From: Novosphingobium sediminicola
Lineage (GTDB): Bacteria; Pseudomonadota; Alphaproteobacteria; Sphingomonadales; Sphingomonadaceae
Reading direction: 5' to 3'
Assembly: GCF_014196525.1 (NCBI RefSeq)
Contig: NZ_JACIDX010000019.1
Location: 40,322 to 104,321, forward strand
DNA: 64,000 bases
A program made the position numbers and the translations under genes. Positions 17,463 through 26,248 of this stretch are shown here, piece after piece (position 1 is the first letter of the stretch; each line of letters opens with the position of its first letter). The notes beneath the pieces were generated by a model. It saw only the letters and a program-made list of their open reading frames with translations. It was not told the origin of the DNA and did not search any database.

Positions 17463-18101
17463 ATGATCTTCCCCAAGCGCCATCGACAGGACGACGTGGA
17501 TCCCCTGCTCGGCAAGCCTGCCAGCTTTGGCATCCATCGCTACCTGCAGGGCTCGGCCAATCTGTTTGAAGAGAACCGCCTGCTCAAATTCGCCATTGTC
17601 GGCCTTTTCGCGATCACCGCCGTGCTGGGCGCCGAGATCTATTCCTCCGACCGGAACCGGCGCACGGTGATCGTGCCCTTCGGCGCGGGCGGCGATCTCT
17701 ATGTCACCGGCAGCGTGCCTTCGAGCGACTATCTGCGCGCGATGACCCGCAATGTCGTGGCACTGGCCGGGACCTATTCGGCCTATTCGGCGAGCCAACA
17801 GTTTCAGGCGCTGCTCGGCATCGCGCACCCTTCGGCCTACAATGCGATGCGCGACAGTCTCAACGCCATTCTCGACGAATTGTCGGGCAATCCGACGCTC
17901 TCGATCGCCACCTATATCCGCGCCGATCAGCCTGTCACCTGGACCTCCAACGAAATCACCGTGCCGGTCGAGAAGGTGAGGGTGATCGGCGGCACGATCC
18001 GCAAATTCCGGGGCAACCTGCGCATTGGCTACGCCATCGAGAACGGTCGCTTCTGGCTCACCCATCTCATCGAGGACAAGTTCGATGCCGAAACCCGCTG
18101 A
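17463..18101 (+). CDS. traE: TraE, F-type T4SS inner-membrane channel protein
   Basis: The product has 212 residues, with one N-terminal membrane anchor (about 41-60) and a periplasmic VirB8-like domain. TraE-type features include the N-terminal LFEENRLLKF and the C-terminal FRGNLRIGYAIENGRFWL. ATG at 17463 has GAGG upstream and lies 8 bp after TraL. It bridges the inner-membrane platform to the TraK/TraB/TraV outer core. The end overlaps traK by 17 bp. Confidence 0.88.
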   Translation: MIFPKRHRQDDVDPLLGKPASFGIHRYLQGSANLFEENRLLKFAIVGLFAITAVLGAEIYSSDRNRRTVIVPFGAGGDLYVTGSVPSSDYLRAMTRNVVALAGTYSAYSASQQFQALLGIAHPSAYNAMRDSLNAILDELSGNPTLSIATYIRADQPVTWTSNEITVPVEKVRVIGGTIRKFRGNLRIGYAIENGRFWLTHLIEDKFDAETR

Positions 18102-19005
18102 TCATGCACGGGTCACGCACCCGCTCGCGCTCGCCCTTGCCGTCCCGCTCCTCTCCCTTTCAGGCGTCACGGGTGGCGGTGCCCTGCACGCCCAGAATGC
18201 CGTGGTCCAGCATTTTGCGGTGCAGAATGTCGGGAATGGGAATCTCCAGCAGCCAAATGCAGCGCCGCACAACATCGAACCGCAGCATATAGCCGATCCG
18301 GTGACCTCAGGCCGCACCATTGCCGCGCTGCCCGATCAGACCAGCACCATCCGTCTGTCCAACCGCGATGTGAACCATGTCGTGTGCCTTGGCGGCGAGA
18401 TCGAGGACGTCAAATTCTCAGCCGAGAAAGCGATCGCCGTTGAGAAGGCCGGGTCGGATGCCTGGATCAAGTTTCTGGTCAAGGAAATCGACGATGCAGG
18501 CCAGGTTACCCGCAGCTATGTCACCCAGCCTTCGGAATTCTTCGTCTCGTGCAACGGGGCGATCTATGCCCTCTATGCCGAGCCTTCGCAGATCCCTGCT
18601 CAGACCGTGACTCTCGCGCCGGGCAAGGCACAGCGCGCGCGGGCCAATGACGATCTGCTCGGCCCGCTGGTCGAGGAAGAACGCGCGGTCTCGATCACGC
18701 TTGCCATGCTCCAGGACCGCATCCCCGCCAGCTTTTCGAGCGTGGCGCCGCGCGCAGGCGCGCTTGCCCTTGCCGCCCTGCCCGGTGCGCGCATCATCGA
18801 GAGCCGCCGTGTCGAGATCGAGGGCGCAGGTCTTTCGGCTTCGGAATACCGGGTCGAGGTTGCGGCAGACACTACGCTCGATGAACGCGCCTTCCTCGAC
18901 CACATTTTTGGCGCGCGGATTTTCGCGGTGAGCGCCGATCATCTGGCGCTCAAGGCTGGAGAGCCGGGGCGCGTGATCGTCGTGCGCCGGGAGGCAGGCC
19001 AATGA
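18085..19005 (+). CDS. traK: TraK, secretin-like outer core protein
   Basis: The product has 306 residues, with a signal peptide (about 1-31, ending LHA). The TraK-family block QTSTIRLSNRDVNHVVCLGG lies near residues 85-105. TraK is the VirB9-like periplasmic protein that forms the outer core with TraB and TraV. The chosen ATG overlaps the end of traE and gives the signal peptide directly; the longer frame from 18025 has none. Its stop overlaps traB by 4 bp. Confidence 0.86.
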   Translation: MPKPADHARVTHPLALALAVPLLSLSGVTGGGALHAQNAVVQHFAVQNVGNGNLQQPNAAPHNIEPQHIADPVTSGRTIAALPDQTSTIRLSNRDVNHVVCLGGEIEDVKFSAEKAIAVEKAGSDAWIKFLVKEIDDAGQVTRSYVTQPSEFFVSCNGAIYALYAEPSQIPAQTVTLAPGKAQRARANDDLLGPLVEEERAVSITLAMLQDRIPASFSSVAPRAGALALAALPGARIIESRRVEIEGAGLSASEYRVEVAADTTLDERAFLDHIFGARIFAVSADHLALKAGEPGRVIVVRREAGQ

Positions 19006-20399
19006 GTAACCCTCCCCCTCCCGATCCGATGAGCGATAACGGACAGACCGAGGCGCAAACGCCTAGCGATGCGAGCTCCTATCAGGCCCAGCTCAATCGC
19101 GCCGCGCACGAAGATGGGCAAGGCACGTCACCTGACAGGGCTTCATCGGCAAATCCGTTTCCCGATTTCAGAGGACGCTGGCAGGCGCTGTCGGCCCGGC
19201 AACAGCTGCGCCTCAAGCAGGGCCTTGTCGGCCTTGCGACATTGATGCTGGCTTACGGCCTCTACACCGCCTCCTCACCCTCAAAGAACGAGGCTGCCAC
19301 CAAGGTCAGCGCAACCAAGCTGGAAATGGGAACAGGCCTGCGCGGCGACAGTCTGGAAACCAAGCTGCACGGCGACTTTCAGCAGATCCGGGAAGGCCAG
19401 CAGCAGCTTGCCGAGCGCATCACCGCCATCGAGGAAGGCAAGATCAGTCCTGCCGCCAAACCCGTCAGCGGCGCCCATGATACCGGCGAGTTGCCCCCCG
19501 CGCTTCCCGATCTCGACATTCCCGCCAGCCCGCCTGTCGCCGGGCGCAGCCGGCCAGGGGAGCGCAGCGAACTCGACAGCCTGCCTCCGCCGCCCACGAA
19601 CCTGTCGGTGCAGAACACACCGCCCGCTCCTCCTGCGCCCCCGCAGGAAAAGAGCGTCGGTGCCATCGGTTCTGCCACCAGCAGCCTTCTGCCCGCCGCC
19701 GCCGATGGTTCGAGCGCGAAGGATCGGTCCCCGAATGGCGCTAAAAAAAAGACCAGGACGATCTTTTTACCGCCTGGTTTCATGAAGGCGCGGCTGCTCA
19801 CCGGGATCGACGCGATGGCGAGCCGTGATGCGACGCAAAACCCCGAACCGTTGATTGCAAGGGTTCAGGCCCCTGCCGTGCTGCCCAATGACGTCAAGGC
19901 GAACCTCTCGGGCTGCTTTGTCATCGGCAATGCCACCGGCAGCCTCGCCAAGGAGAGGGTCGAGGTCCAGCTCGTCTCGCTTTCCTGTATTGATTTTGAC
20001 GAGCATTCGGTGGTCGATCAGCCGGTCAAAGGCTTCTTCGTCGATACCGACGGCAAGAAGGGCCTGTCGGGCAAGGTCATCACCCGCGCGGGCGCCGCCC
20101 TCGCCCGCACTTTCCTCGCCGGCGCCGCCTCGGGCTTTGCGAGTGCCGTCGAAGGCAGTTTCGGCTCGACCTCGACCTCGGCGCTGGGTTCGATCCGCAC
20201 GCTCAATGCAGGCGATGCTGCCAAGAGCAGCCTTGCGGGGGGCATTTCCAAATCCTCGGACAAACTCAGTGATTTCTACCTCGATCTCGCCCGTCAGGCC
20301 GGTCCCATCGTCGAGGTCGGCGCCGCCAAGGAAGTCGTGGTTGTGATCCAGGAGGGTGTGACCCTCGAGATCAAGCCTGCCGCCGGGGAGAAATTCTGA
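19002..20399 (+). CDS. traB: TraB, VirB10-like core scaffold
   Basis: The product has 465 residues. A cytoplasmic tail precedes one membrane helix (about 73-91), then a coiled-coil-prone segment, a proline-rich linker (about 155-225) and a C-terminal beta-barrel domain of the TrbI/VirB10 type. It spans the envelope and couples the inner platform to the TraK/TraV ring. ATG at 19002 overlaps the traK stop. A run of eight A residues near 19743-19750 occurs inside the gene; the frame is intact across it. Confidence 0.88.
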   Translation: MSNPPPPDPMSDNGQTEAQTPSDASSYQAQLNRAAHEDGQGTSPDRASSANPFPDFRGRWQALSARQQLRLKQGLVGLATLMLAYGLYTASSPSKNEAATKVSATKLEMGTGLRGDSLETKLHGDFQQIREGQQQLAERITAIEEGKISPAAKPVSGAHDTGELPPALPDLDIPASPPVAGRSRPGERSELDSLPPPPTNLSVQNTPPAPPAPPQEKSVGAIGSATSSLLPAAADGSSAKDRSPNGAKKKTRTIFLPPGFMKARLLTGIDAMASRDATQNPEPLIARVQAPAVLPNDVKANLSGCFVIGNATGSLAKERVEVQLVSLSCIDFDEHSVVDQPVKGFFVDTDGKKGLSGKVITRAGAALARTFLAGAASGFASAVEGSFGSTSTSALGSIRTLNAGDAAKSSLAGGISKSSDKLSDFYLDLARQAGPIVEVGAAKEVVVVIQEGVTLEIKPAAGEKF

Positions 20400-20428
20400 T
20401 GCCCCGCCCCCTTTCAGGAGATCAACCC

Positions 20429-21118
20429 ATGCCCACGTCGATGTCCCGTGCAGACGTGCGCCGCAGAAACCGTGGCGCCGCCCGGTTCGCCGCCCGCCGT
20501 TTTCCATGCCCGGCTATGGCGATCGCCGCGCTGTCCTTGCTGAACGGCTGCGCGTCCATCGGCTCGATGATGTCGCCCTATAGCGAGAAGTTCTCCTGCA
20601 GGAACCGCGATCATGGGCAGTGCATTCATCCCGACCGGGCCTATGCCGATGCGGTCGCAGGCATTCCCTCGCATTCCGATCCCGCCGTCACCCATGACAA
20701 GGCGATGCTCAGGGATCGTGCCGGCACCGGCGATGCCACCGCGCCCGCTGCGCCGCAGGCAAAGACGCAGGGCAAAAAACCCGCGCCCTACCTGTCCTAT
20801 CGCGACAGTCTCTACCGCGAGATGCAGGGCCTGATCGAGGCGCCGGAAACGCCGATGCTGCGCGCCGGACGCACCGTGCGCACACTCATCATGCCCTATT
20901 CTGATCGCGAGAGGCCCGACCGGCTCTATATGCCGCGCTACGTCTATTCGATCCTTGAGCGCCCGCAATGGGTGGTCGGCGACTATCTGGCAGGCTCGGC
21001 CGCGCCCGCCGCGCGCCTGCCCGTGCTGGGACAGGTGAAGGAAAAGCCTGCGGGCGATCCTGCCGCGCAGGGCGATCCCGCCCCCGTTCCTGCGCCGCCC
21101 GAAGGACAGGGCCAATGA
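20429..21118 (+). CDS. traV: TraV, outer-membrane lipoprotein of the T4SS core
   Basis: The product has 229 residues. A lipoprotein signal ends in the lipobox LLNG-C (Cys 41); further cysteines follow in FSCRNRDHGQC. The C-terminal half is Pro/Ala-rich, as in TraV. I chose ATG 20429, with AGGAG seven bases upstream; an ATG at 20399 overlapping the traB stop is an alternative. TraV anchors the TraK-TraB ring to the outer membrane. Confidence 0.82.
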   Translation: MPTSMSRADVRRRNRGAARFAARRFPCPAMAIAALSLLNGCASIGSMMSPYSEKFSCRNRDHGQCIHPDRAYADAVAGIPSHSDPAVTHDKAMLRDRAGTGDATAPAAPQAKTQGKKPAPYLSYRDSLYREMQGLIEAPETPMLRAGRTVRTLIMPYSDRERPDRLYMPRYVYSILERPQWVVGDYLAGSAAPAARLPVLGQVKEKPAGDPAAQGDPAPVPAPPEGQGQ

Positions 21119-23631
21119 GCGCGCCTGCTCATGAGGGCGCGGGCGGCCTGACCTTCGCCCGGCTCCGGCGCTCGGTCGCGCGCGAAGCCTATAGCGACTT
21201 CCTGCCGCTCGTCGCCTGGGACAACGAAGAGCAGGCGTTCATCTGCATCGACGATGGCTGGGCCTATGGCTGGGAGCTGACTCCCTCGGCCTATATGTTC
21301 GCCCATGTCCAGCAGGCGCTTACCGGCCTCTTCAACATCCATTTCCCCGAAGGCACGGTGCTGCAGCTCCACAGCCTGGCCGATCCGGTGATCGATGACG
21401 CGCTCGACGCTTTCCTCGATCTCAAGACCAGGCCCGATCCGCTGATCCAGGCCTCGGCGCGGCGGATGGCCGACTATCTGCGCGCAGGAACCGATGGGCT
21501 TGATGCGCTCCACGGCATTCCCCTGCGCGACTTCCGCCTGTTTCTCTCGGTCAAGACAAGGCAGAAGCTGGGACAGGATCTGCGCCGGCAGGTGGAGGAA
21601 CAGCTCGCCAAACTCGCGATCCGTGCGATGGAGCCGCAGGAGACGGTCAGTCTCTATCGCCGCATTTTCAATGGCCTCACTGCCCATGCTCCGGGCCATT
21701 TTGATGATGGCGGGGGTGGAGCGCTCCGCCGCCCGATCCGCAAGCAGATCATCGATGCCGGACCCGACCTTGTCTTTGATGGGCCCGAAGTCTTTCTCGG
21801 CAACCAGGTCGCGCGCTGTCTCACCCCGCGCAGCCCGGCCCGCCGCATCACCGCCGAACGCGCCAATCGGCTGCTGGGCGGCATGCGCGGCGCGGCCGAA
21901 GACAGCGACCAGATCGGCGGTCCCTTCCTCTTCACTCTCAACGTGCTTTTCGACCATTCGCAATTCGAGATCCACAAGCGCGCCCAGGTCCTTTCCGCGC
22001 AAAAGGCCGCCGGCTCCTTTGCCGTCGAGGTCGGCAAGCAGATCGAGGAGATCGGCTGGGTGCTCGACGAGGCCGGAAGCAGCCGCTTCCTTACCATTAT
22101 CCCCGTCGTCTGGGTCTTTGGCAAAACCCGCGCTGAAGCCCGCGAGCTGGCCGCGCGCGCCAAGCGCCTGTGGGAGGCTGAACCCCTGCCCTGGATGATG
22201 CAGGAGGAAAGCTACCTCAATCCCGTGCTGCTGCCGATGAGCCTGCCCTTCGGGCTCTATCCGGAAAAGCGTACGATGCGCCTGCTCGAACGGGATTTTA
22301 AGATGCCGGTGAAGGCTGCTGTCCTGCTCAGCCCGGTCCAGAGTGATTTTCGCGGCGGGGGCCGTCCGGCCCTGCTCTATGCCGGACGCAAGGGCCAGCT
22401 CGTCACGCTCGACCTCTTCGATCCGCGCATCAACAATTACAATTTCATCGTCTCGGCCGAAAGCGGCGCGGGCAAAAGCTTCCTGCTCAACAATCTGTGC
22501 CAGCAATATTTTGCGCAAGGCGCGCTCATCCGCATCATCGATATCGGCGGATCCTATCGCAAGCTCTGCACGCTCTGCTCGGGCCGCTATATCGACATTG
22601 GCGAGGAACGCCTCGTGCTCAACCCGTTCGACATGGGCTTTGCCCTCGATGGCGAGGACAAGCAGTCGGCCATCTCGATGGCGGTTGCCATCGTTGCCGA
22701 GATGGCCAATGCCGCCACCCGCAAAGGCGTGTCGACCTCGCAGTGGAACCTTTTGAAATCCGCTGTGCAATGGACGATCGAAAGCGGGCGAGCGCAGGAC
22801 GGTATCGATGCGGTGCGCCAGTGGCTCGGCGCCTATCCCGCTGAAGCGGCCAGCGACCTCGACCGGGTCGAGCATCTCATCCCGACCGCGCGCGAACTGG
22901 CCTTCAACCTGCGCGATTTTGCTTCCGACGGGGCTTACGGCCATTTCTTCAACGGCCCCTCGAGCTTCGACATTTCCCGCGACGAATTTGTCGTGCTTGA
23001 ACTCGAACGGCTCAAAGCCATGCCCGATCTCTTCAATGTGATCGTCATGGTCGTGGTCAATGCGGTGACGCAGGAGCTCTATCTCTCGGCCCGCGACCGG
23101 CCCCGCTTCGTGCTCTGCGACGAGGCCGCGCAATTCCTCACCCGCTCGGAAGGGCAGGATCTCTCGCGCCTCGCCGAGGCCTTCGGCCAGGGCTATCGCC
23201 GCGCCCGCAAATATCAGGGCAGTTTCGGCGTGGTTCTGCAAAGCCTCAACGATCTGCTGCTCTTTGGCGGCACCGGCCAGGTGATCCTCGAGAACGCCGC
23301 AACGCGCTTTCTGCTGCAAGGCTCGACCTATGCGCAGGCAGCCGAGAACAGGATCATCGACTATTCACCCTTCCTGCTCGATCTCCTCAAATCGGTGCGC
23401 AACGCCAAGCCCCATTACAGCGAGATCTTCATCGACAGCCCGCTGGGTGTCGGCATCGCGCGCCTCGTCGTTGATCCTTTCTCCTACTGGATCAACACCT
23501 CGGCCCCGCGCGAGGTCGCCGCTTTCGAGAGCCTGATCCGGCAAGGCGCCAGCCCGCTTGAAGCGATCTGCCATCTGGCCGGGGTCGATCCGGCCGAGAT
23601 CCTCCCCAACGAGAAGGATATGCAACCATGA
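21115..23631 (+). CDS. traC: TraC, VirB4-family ATPase of the T4SS
   Basis: The product has 838 residues. The N-terminal VirB4/TraC region is followed by a P-loop domain with Walker A SGAGKSFLLNN near residue 447, Walker B FVLCDEAAQ near 665, and a late QSLNDLL segment. TraC powers pilus assembly from the cytoplasmic face. ATG at 21115 overlaps the traV stop by 4 bp. The frame extends 147 bp further upstream, but that part lies inside traV and reads as low-complexity arginine. Confidence 0.93.
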   Translation: MSAPAHEGAGGLTFARLRRSVAREAYSDFLPLVAWDNEEQAFICIDDGWAYGWELTPSAYMFAHVQQALTGLFNIHFPEGTVLQLHSLADPVIDDALDAFLDLKTRPDPLIQASARRMADYLRAGTDGLDALHGIPLRDFRLFLSVKTRQKLGQDLRRQVEEQLAKLAIRAMEPQETVSLYRRIFNGLTAHAPGHFDDGGGGALRRPIRKQIIDAGPDLVFDGPEVFLGNQVARCLTPRSPARRITAERANRLLGGMRGAAEDSDQIGGPFLFTLNVLFDHSQFEIHKRAQVLSAQKAAGSFAVEVGKQIEEIGWVLDEAGSSRFLTIIPVVWVFGKTRAEARELAARAKRLWEAEPLPWMMQEESYLNPVLLPMSLPFGLYPEKRTMRLLERDFKMPVKAAVLLSPVQSDFRGGGRPALLYAGRKGQLVTLDLFDPRINNYNFIVSAESGAGKSFLLNNLCQQYFAQGALIRIIDIGGSYRKLCTLCSGRYIDIGEERLVLNPFDMGFALDGEDKQSAISMAVAIVAEMANAATRKGVSTSQWNLLKSAVQWTIESGRAQDGIDAVRQWLGAYPAEAASDLDRVEHLIPTARELAFNLRDFASDGAYGHFFNGPSSFDISRDEFVVLELERLKAMPDLFNVIVMVVVNAVTQELYLSARDRPRFVLCDEAAQFLTRSEGQDLSRLAEAFGQGYRRARKYQGSFGVVLQSLNDLLLFGGTGQVILENAATRFLLQGSTYAQAAENRIIDYSPFLLDLLKSVRNAKPHYSEIFIDSPLGVGIARLVVDPFSYWINTSAPREVAAFESLIRQGASPLEAICHLAGVDPAEILPNEKDMQP

Positions 23632-23981
23632 ACGGACGCAAGCCTCATCCCGACCAGCTGCCGATCCTCTATGGCCAAAGCGAGTCCCCCCAACCCTTGC
23701 CCCCGCCGCTCACCGCCCTCGAAGGCGAACGCGAGGCGATCCGCTGGCGAGCGCGCCTCGTCTTTATCGAGAGCGTGATGATGGCGGCGCTGATGCTGGG
23801 CGCCGGCCTTGCCATGAACCATGGTTTCCGCAGCGCTCTGCAGAACGCCGTGCTGGTCGGCATCGCCTGCCTGCTGACCGGCATGCTGCTCATTGGCCTC
23901 TCGGCGCTGGCAAGCCGGTTGCTCATGCGTTTGTCGCGCCGGCGGCAGGCGCTCCGCAAGGATCGGAGCGACAAGCTGTGA
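23628..23981 (+). CDS. Two-helix membrane protein between TraC and TraW
   Basis: The product has 117 residues, with two membrane helices (about 47-65 and 73-95) and basic flanks. It occupies the place where F-type operons have trbI, but the classical TrbI has one helix and I see no TrbI signature. ATG overlaps the traC stop by 4 bp, and its own stop overlaps the next GTG. Likely a transfer-apparatus accessory protein. Confidence 0.7.
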   Translation: MNGRKPHPDQLPILYGQSESPQPLPPPLTALEGEREAIRWRARLVFIESVMMAALMLGAGLAMNHGFRSALQNAVLVGIACLLTGMLLIGLSALASRLLMRLSRRRQALRKDRSDKL

Positions 23982-24265
23982 GCGGCGGCAAGACAACGGT
24001 GCCCCGCAGCTTTGCCCGTCTGGCGCCGAACCCTGACGATGCCGAGGATCGCCTGATCGAGGATCTGTTCGATGTCTCGGGCGGGGACGGGGCAGATGGC
24101 CAGGATCGGCTGGATATGGCTGACGAGGCCCTGGCGCTGACAGCAGGCCTTGCCATCGCCTGCCTCGCCCTGGCCTCCGGCCTGCCGCCGATGGCATCGG
24201 GCGTGGCCGGCCTCCTCGCCACCTGCATCACCGGCTTTACCGCCATGCCTGCCTGGCGGCCATGA
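23978..24265 (+). CDS. Small membrane protein of the transfer operon
   Basis: The product has 95 residues. GTG at 23978 overlaps the previous stop and its own stop overlaps the TraW ATG. An acidic N-terminal half is followed by a hydrophobic C-terminal half that could form one or two membrane helices (about 48-90). No family recognised. Being coupled on both sides, it is probably translated and works with the mating apparatus. Confidence 0.6.
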   Translation: MSGGKTTVPRSFARLAPNPDDAEDRLIEDLFDVSGGDGADGQDRLDMADEALALTAGLAIACLALASGLPPMASGVAGLLATCITGFTAMPAWRP

Positions 24266-24921
24266 CCACCCCGGCCTCCACAGCCACCCACGGCAAGGGC
24301 GGTCGCATCAGGCCCCGCGCCTTCCTGCCCCTCTGGCTGCTGGCGCTGGCCCTGCCCGGCTTCGCCCATGGCGAGGTTTCCAAGATCGGACGGACCTTTC
24401 CGATCGCCGAAGCCGATGCGCTGAGCGAGATTGAAGGCAAGGTTGCCGCCCAGCCCGCGGGCATGGCCAGCCGTTTCGGCCCGATGCGCCAGTGGCAGGC
24501 GCTGCGCTCAGCCCCGCTCGCGCCCGCCACCATCAACCGGACTAGGTTTTCCGTGCCCTTCCATACGCTCGAGGAAGACATCCGCCTGCCAGACGGCAAG
24601 CTGCTCTATGCCAAAGGTTACACGTTCAACCCCTTGAGCTATGTGACACTGTCCCAGCGCCTCATCATTGTGGCGCCGCGCGATCTCGACTGGGCATTTG
24701 CCCGCGCGAAACAGAGCGATTTCATCCTGCTGACGGCGGGTGGGCCGAAGGATGGCGATGCTATCACATTAAGCAGGAAGAAGGCCCGCGCCCTTTTCAT
24801 CCTCGAGCCACGGGTGAAGGAACGCCTTGGCCTGACCTTTGCCCCGGTCATCGTCCATCAGGTCGGTCAGCGCCTCCAGCTCGACGAATATCACCTGCCG
24901 CCCCGGAGGGCAGGCTCATGA
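24262..24921 (+). CDS. traW: TraW, periplasmic F-pilus assembly protein
   Basis: The product has 219 residues, with a signal peptide (about 1-37) and the TraW features IGRTFPIAEADAL near the mature N-terminus and KGYTFNPL in the centre. TraW acts with TrbC and TraU in pilus extension and mating-pair formation. ATG overlaps the preceding stop by 4 bp, and the stop overlaps the traU ATG. Confidence 0.9.
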   Translation: MTTPASTATHGKGGRIRPRAFLPLWLLALALPGFAHGEVSKIGRTFPIAEADALSEIEGKVAAQPAGMASRFGPMRQWQALRSAPLAPATINRTRFSVPFHTLEEDIRLPDGKLLYAKGYTFNPLSYVTLSQRLIIVAPRDLDWAFARAKQSDFILLTAGGPKDGDAITLSRKKARALFILEPRVKERLGLTFAPVIVHQVGQRLQLDEYHLPPRRAGS

Positions 24922-25928
24922 AGCACCACTCCCTCGCCCTCGTCGCAAGCGGCGCGCTGCTTGCCTCGCTCGTCGCAGTCACCAGCCCCGCACACGCCTC
25001 CAAGTGCGAGGCAGGCACCGTCTTCAACCCGATCACCAAGGTCCGCTGGTCCTGTATCTTCCCGATCACCATCGGCGGCGTGCGCATCGGCGGCGACAGA
25101 CTCGACAAATCGCTCGACGCGCAAAGTGCCTCCAAGCCGCTCTGCGCCTGCCGCAAGGGCGCCGGCTTCTGGTTCGGGCTCAAGGTCAGCTTCTGGTCGC
25201 CCAGCCGCATGGTCGATGTCGTGACCGAGCCGGGCTGCATGATGGGTCTGGGCGCGGATCTGATGGCCACCCGCGGAAGACTTCAGGGCAGCCAATCCTC
25301 GATTGCCGACGGCACCAACACGCAAAAGCTCTTTGCCCAGATGCATTATTACATCGCGCCGGTCTGGAAGATGCTCGACATGTTCACCGACCTGCCCTGC
25401 TTTGCCGACGAGGGCTTCGATGTAGCACTCATCACCGAGGTCATGCCGACCTGGCAATCAGGGACACTGGGCGCGATCATCCAGCCCGAGAGCATCCTGT
25501 TCGGCAATCCCGCCGCCGGCCTTGCCTGCATGGCCGACAGCGCAGCCGCCGCCGCAGGCACCACGCTCGACCCCTTGTTCTGGTGCATGGGCAGCTGGGG
25601 CAACACTTACCCCATCGCGGGCGACATCCATTTCAGCGACAGTGTCGAGGCCTGGGCGGGCCTTGCCGCGCGCGGCATTTTCATGATGGGCCGGCTCGGG
25701 CTCTCGACCATCTCTTCAGCTGACGGCTGCTCGTTCAAGGCCCAGCCGATCTGGAGCAAGAGCCGCTACAAGCTCCAGATCATGGAGCCGGTCAAAGGCG
25801 GCAAATGCGTCAATATCGGCCGCCCCGGTTCGCTGTGGACCTCGGGCAAGCGCGCGCCGGGCAAGGACAATGCCCAGTTCATGGTCTTTGAGAAGACCAT
25901 CTGCTGCGCCGGGATTGCCACGCCATGA
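24918..25928 (+). CDS. traU: TraU, periplasmic mating-pair-formation protein
   Basis: The product has 336 residues, with a signal peptide (about 1-28) and a cysteine-rich mature part. TraU-type motifs include SKCEAGTVFNPITKVRW at the mature start and FWCMGSWGNTYPIAGDI in the centre. Its many cysteines probably need the DsbC-like protein encoded upstream. It is needed for DNA transfer rather than for pilus synthesis in F. Overlaps on both sides. Confidence 0.92.
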   Translation: MKHHSLALVASGALLASLVAVTSPAHASKCEAGTVFNPITKVRWSCIFPITIGGVRIGGDRLDKSLDAQSASKPLCACRKGAGFWFGLKVSFWSPSRMVDVVTEPGCMMGLGADLMATRGRLQGSQSSIADGTNTQKLFAQMHYYIAPVWKMLDMFTDLPCFADEGFDVALITEVMPTWQSGTLGAIIQPESILFGNPAAGLACMADSAAAAAGTTLDPLFWCMGSWGNTYPIAGDIHFSDSVEAWAGLAARGIFMMGRLGLSTISSADGCSFKAQPIWSKSRYKLQIMEPVKGGKCVNIGRPGSLWTSGKRAPGKDNAQFMVFEKTICCAGIATP

Positions 25929-26248
25929 GCCCCCCTCTTCCCCCATTCTGCGAAGCCGAGCCGGACCTGGATCGGTCTGCCCGCCACAGCCCCCCTGGCA
26001 GTCCGGCTTACTGCGCAGAAGGAGCGACGCCGCCGCCTCTCAGCGGCGTCGCTCCACCCCCACTGCCTAGCGTTGACGCAGAGCTAGCCGCAACCGAAAT
26101 GCGGCCAGTGGTTCCGGTCGCGGTTCTGACCTGTTTTGAAGGGCAGGCCGTCTTCCGAATCGTGGCGGGCGAGGAACCCGCGCTCCCGCACGGCATGCTG
26201 TTTCGCCTGCGCAAGGGGCAACGCCTGGTGACAGGAGGCACGCAATGA
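25925..26248 (+). CDS. Small protein between TraU and TraN, with an internal hairpin
   Basis: The frame gives 107 residues, proline-rich at first and more folded-looking at the C-terminus (LTCFEGQAVFRIVAGEE). There is no signal peptide. Start and stop both overlap neighbours by 4 bp, which supports translation. The reading frame contains a 13-bp perfect inverted repeat at 26021-26055. No family recognised. Confidence 0.55.
   Translation: MSPPLPPFCEAEPDLDRSARHSPPGSPAYCAEGATPPPLSGVAPPPLPSVDAELAATEMRPVVPVAVLTCFEGQAVFRIVAGEEPALPHGMLFRLRKGQRLVTGGTQ
26021..26055. repeat. 13-bp perfect inverted repeat inside a transfer-operon gene
   Basis: GGAGCGACGCCGC and GCGGCGTCGCTCC are separated by nine bases. 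In RNA this would be a very stable stem between the traU and traN coding regions. No T-run follows. It could be an attenuator, an RNase processing site or a REP-like insertion. Confidence 0.55.

Noticed and set aside
20983..23319. 778-codon minus-strand frame opposite traC
   Set aside because: It mirrors traC codons and has no known motif; traC has complete ATPase motifs.
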